From: Dunaliella salina
Taxonomy: Eukaryota; Chlorophyta; Chlorophyceae; Chlamydomonadales; Dunaliellaceae
Length of the DNA stretch: 36,835 nt
Reading direction: 5' to 3'
Assembly (NCBI GenBank): GCA_002284615.2
Contig: MU069565.1
Location: 274,158-310,992 of the forward strand
Made by a program: the position numbers and the translations under genes. Shown piece by piece: positions 1 to 12,100 of the stretch. How positions within the stretch are numbered: position 1 is the first letter of the stretch; each line of letters starts with the position of its first letter. The notes beneath the pieces were generated by a model. The model did no database searches. It was not told the origin of the DNA and was given only the letters and a program-made list of their open reading frames with translations.

Positions 1-101
1 ACCCTCTCCGATTGGACCCATACATATACCAATCTATAGCTCTTGAGCTCAGGATTCCGAATATATAGTTTTTAAATGGATTGACACGTGCCGTCCAAAA
101 G

Positions 102-106
102 TTACA
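102..106 (-). promoter_or_regulatory. TGTAA polyadenylation signal
   Basis: The minus strand reads GTGTAAC here, 169 nt after the TAG stop of exon 24. TGTAA is the usual polyadenylation signal of chlorophycean nuclear genes. A short motif can occur by chance, but the position fits a normal 3' UTR. Confidence 0.55.
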
Positions 107-274
107 CGAACTCTACCCTCCTGTGCTATGTGGCAAATTCTTCCATGTGGAGGAACTCATACTCAAACGTTTTGCCCTGCTATGTGGCAGCCCTTCACCA
201 AGTACAGGATTTCCTAAGGAAGGCAAAATGAAACCAAATACTCAAGGCACAGGCACTGAAGGAATGGGAGGCAG

Positions 275-342
275 CTACAGCTTCGTGACAGGGGGGGAGC
301 TGTGGGTCTGCCTCGCTCGCCGTTTCAGTTCCATGTCAGCAG
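275..342 (-). CDS. Exon 24, terminal exon with stop
   Basis: 68 nt: ADMELKRRARQTHSS then PPVTKL and TAG at 275-277. Acceptor GAATCTGCAG|CT. Phase 1 entry gives a split Ala codon with exon 23. The basic C-terminus contrasts with the preceding Pro-rich tail. A TGTAA signal follows about 170 nt downstream. The call rests on phase, stop and signal only, with no homology. Confidence 0.65.
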
Positions 343-3150
343 CTGCAGATTCAAAAAGGATGAATGCCTACATTAAACCTTAACACATTCGGCAGCAAGG
401 ACGAATGTCTGTATCAAGCCTAGAAACATATCCTCCGGCAGAGCAAAGCGCAGTGAGCCTAAACATACTGCCAAAATACACACCCATATGGGTGTGAGGC
501 ACATCTGCCAATTGGGCCGAGAAACACTTCTGCTAAAGGGGCTGTGATACACACACACATCCACTGAGTGGGCTGTGAAACGCATGTGTTGAGTGGGCTG
601 GAGGGATGATGGGGGCACACATTTGTGTGGGTATCAAACATGAGGTTGGCGAAGAGTGAGGACAGTTCATACGTTGTAGGAAACAGCGGTATGGTTAAAA
701 CTGCAAATGTGTATTTTCCATACTAAATTGAACAGACATAGGTTTGGCCAACTCCCTCTTTTTGCACGTACTTAGAAGTGTTATACCTGGCTTCATGCGG
801 CAAATGTATGGAAATATTAGCACTGAATGTATGGGCACGCGGTAACTGGCATACAGAACTAGCTAACCCTAGACGGAGATACATGTGAGTCTGAATAGAA
901 AAGATCCAAACGGCACAAATATGAATACTGTTATGGCAAGTGCTAAAGATTGAACAGCTGCATGCTTGGATACACTGCACCCTTGGATACTCTTGGATAC
1001 ACTGCACCCTTGGATACTCTTGGATACACTGCACTCTTGGCTACTGCACTACTCTTGGATACACCGCGCACTATGAGGCTGGACATCAAAACCCCCCGCA
1101 TCCCATCCCAGCACACACCAAAGATGGCATCACATCCAGCAAATTATTCACTCCGGGAACACCTCATCCACTGAACACCACAAACGCATGGGAGTGGCAC
1201 CACCCAACCGGCACTACAGGAGCTTTTTGGCGCTGCATCCCTGCGCACACCACAGATGGAATCACATCCAGCAAACACCAACATCGATGCCTGTGAGTGG
1301 CATCATCCAACTGGCATCACAGGAGCTTTTCGGCACTGCATTTCTGTGCACGCCACGGATGGTATCAAATTCAGTTAACACCACGCCTGCCTGTGACTGG
1401 CATCACCCTTCTGCCAATAGAGGAGCTTTGGCACTGCATTTCAGCACACACCACAGATGGTATTACATCCAGCAAACACCACGGGCGCAACATTTCAGCG
1501 CACACATTAGATGGTGTCACATCCAGCAAACACCACAGATGCCTGTGGGTGGCATCACCACTCCAGCACTATGAGAGCTTTGGCACTGCGTTTCAGTGCA
1601 CTGCACACCACAGATGGTATTACATCCAGCAAACACCACAGGCGCAACAGTCCAGCGCACACATTAGATGGTGTCACATCCAGCAAACACCACAGATGCC
1701 TGTGAGTGGCATCACCACTCCAGCACTACGAGAGCTTTGGCACTGCATTTCAGTGCACACAACAGGTGGTTTCACATCCACAGCAATCACCACAGACGCA
1801 TCATTTCAGCACACACATTAGATGGTGTCAAATCCAGCAAACACCATAGATGCCTGTGAGTGGCATCACCACTCCAGCACTACGAGAGCTTTGGCACTGC
1901 GTTTCAGTGCACACCACAGATGGTATCACATCCACAGCAATCACAACAGGCACAACATTTCAGCACACACATTAGATGGCGTCAAATCCAGCAAACACCA
2001 TAGATGCCTGTGAGTGGCGTCACCACTCCAGCACTACGAGAGCTTGGGCACTGCGTTTCAGTGCACACCACAGATGGTATCATATCCACAGCAATCACAA
2101 CAGGCGCAACATTTCAGCGCACACAATAGATGGTGTCACATCCAGCAAACACCACAGATGCCTGTGAGTGGTGTCACCCTTCTGACATTACGGAAACTTT
2201 GGCGCAGCATTCCAGCGCACACAACAGGTGGTATCACGTCCACAGCAATCACCACAGATGCCTGCACTCAGGAATGGCATGATCCCACTGACACCACGCG
2301 CGTTGTGCTTCCCAGCTGCACTCTCCACACCTGCACCCAAGCTCCGCGGGAGGGGTGGCAGTGAGGGTGCCTTGGTTGGGTTGCCTGCCACAGCAGCACC
2401 TGGTACCGGTGGGTCAGCGCCCCCAGCACCCCATGGGGGATCAGCAGTGGCCACTGGGAGGGGGTGTGGTGGCATCGGTGGCTGAGGGAGGGGTTCGAGA
2501 GTTTGGGGTGAGGATCTGGATCCGGGGGGAGATGGCGCTGCTGCTGATGGGAGGGAGGATGGGGAGGGGCCTGGCAGTAAAGGCTCAAGGATGTGGGGAG
2601 AGGACAGCAGTGGGGGCAGGCGGATGTGTTGGGGGGCTGTTGTTGGAGGTGCAGAGTCGGGCTGGGACGAGGACAAGCCGTGTGAGATGCTGCGTCCAGG
2701 CATGATGGAAGAGTGTGGGTCTGGCTTGGAGTGGGGAGAGACGGGAGGGGGCTCAGAAGCATGTGGTGGATGTGGCAGTGGAAGAGGAAGGGGTTCAGAA
2801 GCGTGTGGTGGATGCGGCGGTGGAAGAGGAGAGGGCAGAGGGGCTGATGCATGGGCATCAGCACGAGCAGGTGAGGAGGTGGGTCGTGGAGGCGGGGGTT
2901 GAGGTGGGCTGAAGTCGCTACCAAGTGGGGCAGGCCCTCTGGAAGCCTCTTGAGGTCCAACAGGGGGTGACAGCTCGTGCGCTGCTCCGCCAGAAAAATC
3001 CTGTGAGTCTGCAGCAACGGGATGATCCAGGCCAGGGTGGCTTGGTGGGCGTTGGGTCTGTAGTGTGGGATGGCCACTGGTGGAAGGCGCAGAAGCGGAA
3101 CTCGCGACAGATGGGAGCTTCTGCTGCGCAAAGCTGGGTTGAGGGTCCAA

Positions 3151-3186
<36 letters not shown>

Positions 3187-6100
3187 TTGTTGGTCAGGCG
3201 GGGCAGCACCGGCTTGCAGTGATGTTGGTTTGGATGCTTCAGCGAAGGACACGGCCGCAGATGAACCCTGCTCTACGCTTTCATGAGTGGCGGGAGCAGC
3301 AGCGCCGACAAGGGGAGCAGCAGCAGCCTCACCAGGATGGGCCTGGCCATCAGAACAGGCGTGCGCAAGCAGTGCTGTTGATGCAGGCTGTGTTGCTGAT
3401 GCAAGCTGTATTGTTGATGCAGGCTGTGTTGTTGATGCAGGCTGTGAGAGCAGAGGTGATTTTGGGGCCTGTGGTTCTGGCACAGATTCTTGGACCTGGA
3501 CGTCTGTGTTGGGGGCTGTTGGGGAGGGTGCTGGCGGCTGGGACAACCGGGGCGTCTGTGATGAGTCCGCCCCTGGAGCCACTATCGGGAAGGATGGGCC
3601 GCTGCTGTGTGTGGGGGACTGGTATACAGACACTGCATCAGGTTGTGGTGCCGACACTGCCTCAGGCTGCTGTGCAGCCACTGCATCAGGTTGCGGTGCT
3701 GACGCTCCTGCAGGCTGCTGTGCAGCCACTGCATCAGGCTGGCGTGCTTGCACTGCATCAGGTTGCGGTGCTGAAGCTGCATAAGGCTGTTGTGCTGACA
3801 CTGCCCCAGGCTGTGTTGCTGACACAGCTTCAGGCTGGTGTGCTGACGCTCCTTCCTCTCTGGCTCCGCCAGGCTGGTGTGTTGACCTTGCCGCGGTCTG
3901 TGGTGCTGAAACCTCATCAGGCTGGCGCGCTGGTGCTCCTGCAGGCTGCATTGCTGCCACTGCATCAGGCTGGTGTGCTGACATTGTCGCAGGCGGGTGT
4001 GCTGACACCGTATCAGGCTGGTGTGCTGACGCTCCTGCAGGCTGCTGCGCTGCCACTGCATCAGGATGAGTTGCCTCTGGCGGTCCCAGATCGCGCGCCA
4101 TTGGCTCCCCAAATGCCACTTCTGACTCACTCGGCTGCAGATGGGGTGGTGCTGGAGAGTTTGCCAGGGATGGCGGTGCCCCTTGTGGGAGAGCAGGCAA
4201 GGGGGTGGGCTGGGGGGCCTGTGATGGGTGTTGTGGGGTTGTGATGGGGTCTGGATGGGGGGGCTGTGATGGGTGCAGTGGGGGCTGTGACGGGTGCTGA
4301 TGAGGCTGAGGGAGCCGTGACGGCTGCTGTGGGTCTGTGACAGGTTGTGACTGTGGGGGCTGTGACGGGTGCTGATCGGGCTGAGAGGGGGGTGGCAGGT
4401 GCTGTTTGATGCCGTCAGCATCCTTGGCTCCCTGTTGTGTATGTCCCTGCACAACCTGCGGGCATAGCATTGGTAGCAGCAGGGATGGGTAATACGTGAA
4501 ACACGTATGTACGCGTACGGCTCAAGTCGGCAAAAATACGCGTACGGCTCAGATGGCTGTTCTGCAGACGTGAGAAGTACGTGGGTGGGCCAGGGGCATG
4601 CGGGCCCGCCCGGACACCTCAGAACCCATTGCTGTCCGCTTCCTTACGATTTTAAGACATAAATAAAGATGTTCACTGGAAGTCGGCTTCAACTCAGCCT
4701 TCACTGGTCTGTTTGCCAGCTCTACTCTACAGCCTCTTCCTCTTCACTCCAGTCCCCCCCACTGCTGGACCCCTCTTCCTGCAGCTGCTGCTCCTGCTCC
4801 TCTTACGGCACAGGCACCCAGGGCTGAGCCTCCCCTCCCTGCTCCAGCTGCCGCATGCGCTTGAGCAAGCGCAATTGCCAACTTGCAAGTTGCAGTAGAG
4901 CCACACCAAGTCAGTGGCACAGCTTGTATCCTAGCTTCTTCCCTTTCCCTTCTTCAGGAGAGAACTCAATGTGTGATGAGGGGAGGGGGGAGAGAGCTTG
5001 CATGGGAGGTGGTTGGGGGGTGGTTGGGACCCCCCCTGAGGGTCCCTCCCTGCCAAACCCCTCCCTCCCAAAAATGGCACGTAAAATACGCGTTCGTACG
5101 CGTCATACGCGTATTTTACGCGTACGTACGCGTACGGCACCTCTCCAACCCGCGTATTACCCATCCCTGGGTAGCAGCAATCAAAAAAGCTCCCCTATGA
5201 TACGTTGTGCATAGCATAGGTAGCTGCAGTTGCAAAGCTCCGCCATGATACGTTGTGATGAGGACTTCTCACCGCAACCACTGCTCGGCCAGAGTTCACA
5301 GCTGCAATCACAAAGCAGAACTGGAAAGCAACGTGATGTGCACATCCTCACAAATTTTGAGGAACATGTCAAAAGTCCCATGGAATCAAGTTTTAGGTGC
5401 GGGGCGTGTTGGGGGACAAAACAACAAGGTACTTGCAAGGCACATATAGCAATTGACTCCTGCTTCAAGTTTCTGCAATAATCTGTGCACGCCCTGATTC
5501 TAAGCATGCTAGTGGAGCTGCAGGCTTCCACTGCATGTACATGCGTCCAAGCAACCATAGCACCCTCCATGTTGGAGAACCAGACAAATCCTACACTATA
5601 AAAAAATTCACAAATAAACGTGCACATAATACTAACTCTTTATTAAATAGTTTTAACTTTAAATTCAACCTCGCCCAAACCCCGTTATCTTTGTTGTGAC
5701 AACAAAGACATCATGCACACCCAAAGCAAGAATCAACAATGCAAGACACCCTGGGCCTTGCCGTTTAAGAACTTAGGGTCAGCTGCAGGTGCACAGCTGC
5801 ACCATGCCTCTTCCAGAAGCACCCAGAAAAGGAAAAGAAGCCGCAGCACACCTGCTGCTGCAGGTCCATAGCCGCAGGAGCACCATGCACGGACCCTCCT
5901 CCGGACTTTGATGATTTCGGTGACGAGCCCTCCAACTCGCCATCCTCATCTTCTTCCGGCAGCGTCTTGAGCCCATGGTGCTGCTGTTGCTGCTGACGCA
6001 TCTTGGCAGCGTGAAAGCGCGCCTGTCGCTGGCGCCAGACACCCTGCAATAGCCACAGGTATATGTCATACAGAATGAATAGAATGGATCTAGACAAGGA

Positions 6101-9100
6101 GGCAAGGTGCTGTAGTTTGCATTCAGGCACCACTGAAGTGTGTCAGCTGCTGGCCCAGACGCCCTGCAATAGCCACAGGTATATGTCATACAGAATGTAC
6201 CTAGACAAGGAGGCAAGGTGCTGTAGTTTGCATTCAGGCACCACTGAAGTGCGTCAGCTGCTGGCCCAGACGCCCTGCAATTGCCACAGGCACATGTCGC
6301 TATGGCTAAGCATGAGGCGATGGCTTGTGACAAAGGTTGGTTTGAGGCAAGGAGGCAATATGCTGTGGTCTACACCTTGGCAGCGTCAAAGCGCGCCTGT
6401 GGCTGGCGCCAGACGCGCCGCACACGCATGCCATTCAAGATAATCATTGATGCATTCAATGATTTATCCCAGCTAACAAAGAGACCATGTGTTGACAATA
6501 GCCCCAGACGCCCCTGTACAAACCACAGGCATGCATCACTCAGGCTGAGCTTGGAAAGGGAGGCAATGTACCGTAGTTTGCACTTTGGTAGCACTGAAGA
6601 GCCTGCTGCTAACCCCAGAGGCCCTGCATCAGCCACATGCATATACCACTCAGGCTGAGCTTGAACAAAGAGGCAATGTAATTTAGTCTGCACTTTGGTA
6701 GCACTGAAGCGCGCCTGCTGCTAAGCCCAGACGCCCTGCATTAGCCACATGCATGTACCACTCAGGCTGAGCTTGAACAAGGAGGCAATGTAATTTAGTC
6801 TGCACTTCGGTAGCACTGAAGCGCGTCCGCTGCTAAGCCCAGACGCCCTGCATTAGCCACATGCATATACCACTCAGGCTGAGCTTGAACAAGGAGGCAA
6901 TGTAATTTAGTCTGCACTCCAGTAGCACTGAAGCGTGTCTGCTGCGAAACCCAGACGCCCTGCAATAGCCACAGGCACAGATTGCCTTGGCTAAGCTTGA
7001 ACAAGGAGGCACTGTGCTGTAGTTTGCACTCCAGCTGCGCTGGAACGCGCCTGCCGCTGAACCCAGACGCCCTGCAATAGCCACAGCCACATACCACTCA
7101 GGCTAAGCTTGAACAAGGAGGCACGGTACTTTAGTTTGCACTTTGGTAGCACTGGAGCGCGCCTGCTGCTGGCCGCAGACGCCATGTGATAGCCACAGGC
7201 ACGCATTGTTCAGGCTGAGCTTGAACAAGGAGGCAATGTAGTTTGCACTTTTGTAGCACTGAGGCACTATCCCCAGACGCCCTGCATCAACCACAGGCAC
7301 ATATCGTTCTGACTGAGCTCGAGGCAATGGCTTGTGACAAAGGTTGGTTTGAGGCAAGGAGGCAATGTACTCAAGATACTGTGATCTACACTATGGCAGC
7401 GTTGAAGCGCCTCTGCCGCTGGCGCTGTACTCACTGCAAAAGCCACAGGCATACGTCACACAGAAACAATCTTGAAAAAAAGGCAAGGTGTTGTAGTTTG
7501 CGCTTTAGCACCACTGAAGTGTGCCTGCTGCAAAAGCCAAAGACACATGTCAGACACATGTCATCACACGCCATACACACAGGACCCTGACAAGGAAGCT
7601 AGGTGTGAAAGTCAGCACTTTGGCAGCACTGAAGCGTGACACCTGCTGGTCCCAGATGCTATGCAGGAGCCAGGGGCACACGTCATCACATGCCATACAC
7701 ACTGCACCTCAACATGGAGAAGTGTCGTAGTCTGCACTTTGGTAACACTGAGTTGTGCCTGTTTCTGGTCCCAGATGCCATGCAGGAGCCTGAGGCACAC
7801 GTCATCACACGCCACACACATGGAACCTTGACGAGGAGGCAAGGTGTTGCAGCCGGCACTTTGGCAGCACTGAAGTTTGCCTGCCGCTGGTCCCAGATGC
7901 CAAGCACAATCGATAGGCACATGTCACCACATGCCATACACACTGAGTCTCAACAAGGAGGCAAGGTGCGGTACCTGCACACGCCACAGGCAGATGTCAT
8001 ACAGACTGAGCCTGAGCAGCTTCAAGGAGGCAAAGTGTGAGTGTAGCCGGCACATTGGCATCACTAAAGAGTGCTTGCTGCTGGCCCCTGATGCCCTGCA
8101 GAAGCCACAAGCACATGTCACACAGACTGTGTGCCTTTTCTTGTTCCAGATGCCATGCAAGAGCCACAGGCACATATCATCACATGCCATACACACTGAA
8201 CCTCAACAAGGAGGCAGGGTGCTGTCCCTGCACAAGCAACAGGCATACGTCATACAAAAACTGTACCTTCGCGACTTCAAAAGAGGCGGGGTATGATAGT
8301 CTTCACTTTAGTCCACACTATGGCAACACTGAAGTGTGCCTGTTTCTGGTTTCAGGTGTCATGCAAGAGCAAGAGGCAAGTTTCATCACAGTCGTTTACA
8401 CGGAATCTCAACAAGGAGACGAGGTGTTGCAGCCTGCATTTTGGCAGCACTGAAGCGTGCCTGTATCTGGTCCCAAATGCCCCACAAAAGCCAGTGACAT
8501 ATGTTGCAAAGCATGTACCTTACTGAAAAGGAGTTGTTCATGAGTAATGTCTGCTTTGATTGCACTGAAGCATGCCCGCCACGGGGCCCCAGACACCCAA
8601 TGCAAGCTGGAAGCACATGCTACTCAGGCAAGAACCTTCTTTGATAGCAAGATTCAGAACAATTCACAATTTGTAAAGAATGGATTACTGCCATCTGCTT
8701 GGGTCAAATGCTTTGTCTTGAGCACGAGCATGTGGCTGCGGTCTTGAGATCGTCAAATACTCTGTCTTGAGCACGAACATGCGACTGCGGTCATGAGATC
8801 GCCAAAATACTATGTCTTGAGCACGACCATGCGGCTGCGTTCTGAGATCTTGAAACATACAAGCAGAGAGGGATGCTGAGTGATGAGGTGATGGAATGAG
8901 TGATGCTCTTTGAGGCTTGAATTCATTCCAAGCGCAAATCAACATCCAGAGCATGTTTTGAGCTTAGTCGTTACATGGAGAAGCAGTTGAAAGTTGAAGC
9001 ACTGTCCCCTTTCCCTGCCTTCTCCTTCTCCTTCTCCTTCTCCTTCTTTTTCTTCTTCTTCTTCTTCCAGATGACGTGGATGCTGTTTCAGGAAATTGCA

Positions 9101-12100
9101 TCCTTGTCGTGTGGTAACATGAGAAGGCAGGAGGTCCTGAGGACTATGAGGAGGGGCACTATGGGAAGGGGATAGTGCTTCAAATTTTTCCTCCCTTTAC
9201 CGTAAGCAGGAGTGCATCTGCAGCACATGTGAGCATCCAGGGTTCCATTGGAAACCATCAATCAGAATGGGCACACATTCTCTAAGGAACGCATGCTCGC
9301 ACCTGCAGCACACATGCCGCATGGGCTTGCAGGGCCTGCTCGAAGTCGCCCCTTAAGGCACACACAGCACCAATCTTTGGCAGCCTCAAGCACAGGGGCA
9401 AGCGTGCGGCGCGGTCCTTGAGGGCCTCGCCAGCCTTGGCCATCAGGAACCTGCATGTGTGTGTTGACATGCAAGTGCACCTTTAAAAGAAGAGTACTCG
9501 TCTTTGGCAGCCTCAAGCAGAGGTGCAAGCGTGCGGCGCGGTCCTTGAGGGCCTCGCCAGCCTTGGCCATCAAGAATTTGCATGGGAAAGTTGACATGCA
9601 AGTGCACCTTTAACAGAAGAGTACTCGTCTTTGGCAGCCTCAAGCAGAGGGGCAAAAGCGTGCGGCGCGGTCCTTGAGGGCCTCGCCAGCCTTGGCCATC
9701 AGGAATTTGCATGGGAAAGTTGACATGCAAGTGCACCTTTAACAGAAGAGTACACATCTTTGGTAGCCTCAAGCAGAGAAGCAAGCTTGCAGCGCGGTCC
9801 TTGAGGGTCCTGCCGGCTTTGGCCATTGGGGACCTGCAAAGGCAAGCTGACATGCAAGTGCACTTCCAGCAGATCAATATTTGTCTCGCCAGTCTTAGCC
9901 ATGAGGAACTTGCATGGCAGGCAAGTTAACATGTGAGTGCACTTTCAGCAGAAGAGCACGCATCTTTGGGTAGCCTCAAGCGGAGACACAAGTGTGTGGG
10001 ACAATTTTTAGGGTGCACCAGCCCTGCCTGCCAGGCACATGCGCGCATGAAAGCTTTGCGCTTTCTCATGAATTAAAACGCTAAGTATCCATTTGTCAAT
10101 CCCTATTGTGAGTTGGTGCAGTGTTGGTGTGTAGCACCATCGAGACCTCGCAGGCGCGTGACTCACAGCAGGGAGTCATTTTCCAGCAGTTGTGCGGCGA
10201 TCATGTAACATATTGCCATGGGACGATAATGATCCATAAGGAATGGAAACAGAGTGAAAAAAAAAGAAAAGAGAAGTGAGAGTGATCCATGAGAGAATGA
10301 AAGACCCACGAGGAAAGGGTCGTGCAGGGCACCTTGAGCATTGGGTCGTGGCTGTGTCATTCTTCCTAAACATTTCATACAGAATCCTGCTGACCCACTC
10401 CTCTGCTTGATGCTTCAGACGTACTCCTTGAACTTCACGCCATGTCTTTCATATGGTCATCTTTTCACAGGGCCACTATCCCTTCAGTGGCAGCAACTCA
10501 CTCTTCCTTATGCAACAAGAGGATTGCAATGTCTTCCAGGCGGCACACAGCGGCTTCCAGGTCGTTCGTGTCCTGAGGCTGGATCTTGAGGACCCCCTCC
10601 ACCAAAAGGGTCACCTGCAGTCACAGGTGTTGCAGGCTTTGATTTGATGCATCCTTTCCAGGCTTACGGAAAACAAGTTGGGAAAATACCATGGGAAAAC
10701 AGCATTGGAAAACATGGGTGTTGTGGGAAATAACATGGGAAAACAAGAAAAATATGGGCACACCTGAGGAACCAATGCTTGAACGCAAAAGTGCAGTCAT
10801 GTTGCGCACGATTCTGGCACCATACTCTGTTAAATTACCAGGTCACTTCCAGGAGGCACCCTGCACAAGCCGACATCCCTGTAAGCTGACAATGGCTTGC
10901 CGTGCAGAAACTGTATTATCGCACATAAATTTGTTTTTGGCCCTGTGTGTTGACTTTATGCACGGAATATGTATTTTCATTTTGTCGGAGCACGGTTGTG
11001 AAAATTTACATGTGGGCAGCGAGAGGGTATGGTCAAAGATGTCCTTGCGCGCTTGTGTAAAACAATTCATTTTGGGCTGCGCTGTGGATGCACCATTGAA
11101 AAACATTTTCTTTGGGGGAGAGGCGCATGATGAGCCCATACCTGCAAGGCATCTTTTTTTGTTTGCACCGTTTGTTGAATGTGTTGCTGGACACACAAAC
11201 AATTCATGGCTGCTGGCCACTCTGTTTACCTTCATGTCACTAGTGGGGGAGAGTTCCTCAACTTTTGAATCATGGAGCGGCCATCCTTTCATGTCCTTTT
11301 GCAAGCTAGTGGCTCTTGAAGGAGTTTGAAGAAGTATCAGCATGATGCAATTGATCTCCACAATCATTCATCCCCTATCTTTTCCGTCTTTTCCTGGAAT
11401 TGGGTCCCCATTCAATCAACAAGAACACAAAATCAATGACATGTTGCATTGTTGGCCACACCTTCAAGTCGATGACGCCAGCCAGAAGGTGCAGGTAGGC
11501 TCTGAGCTTCAACTTCACTTTCATGTCTTCATGTTACAACTTTATGTCCATTTGATTTCATGTACTTCACCTTCATGTCAATGATGCCAGCCAGAAGGTG
11601 CAGGTAGGCTCTGAGCTTCAACTTCACTTTCATGTCTTCATGTTACAACTTTATGTCCATTTGATTTCATGTATTTTACCTTCATGTTGATGACGCCAGC
11701 CAGAAGGTGCAGGTAGGCTCTGAACTTTGCGTCGCCCTCAACCTTATTGCTGACAGCAGCAGCCTGCGTGCAGCACAACAGCTTTAATGTCAGATCCTCT
11801 TGTGGCGAAGACACAGGCTGAAACCTGAATGGAGGACTCTGATCTGAATTGGCATCCCCTTCATTTCAATGCTGCTGCTGTTTGAGGCCTGCATGTAGGC
11901 CAACAGAGCTTGCCAGAACTTCTGATTTAGATCACCTCATCAGATCAAAGCTGCAGTAATTGGTATCCCCTTCATCTTGTTGCTACTTTTGTTGGCTCCT
12001 GCATGCATAGCGAGAGAGTCACTGCCAAATTGCTGCCAAAACTTCTACCAAACAAACAAAACCTAATAAAGAAAATCAGGAAGAACATATGGCGTTCCTG

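Noticed and set aside
1188..2364. Series of 63-174-codon plus ORFs rich in His, Thr and Ser
   Set aside because: They recur every 154 bp and simply reflect the tandem array.
2925..4244. 439-codon plus-strand ORF opposite exon 23
   Set aside because: It is antisense to the repetitive codons of exon 23. Its Leu/Val/Gln repeats mirror those codons, and it has no splice or start context.
8975..9175. Plus ORF with Phe/Ser run, and the Lys/Glu run on the opposite strand
   Set aside because: Both come from a (TTC)n tract inside intron 21. No splice sites fit the phase 0 junction between exons 21 and 22.
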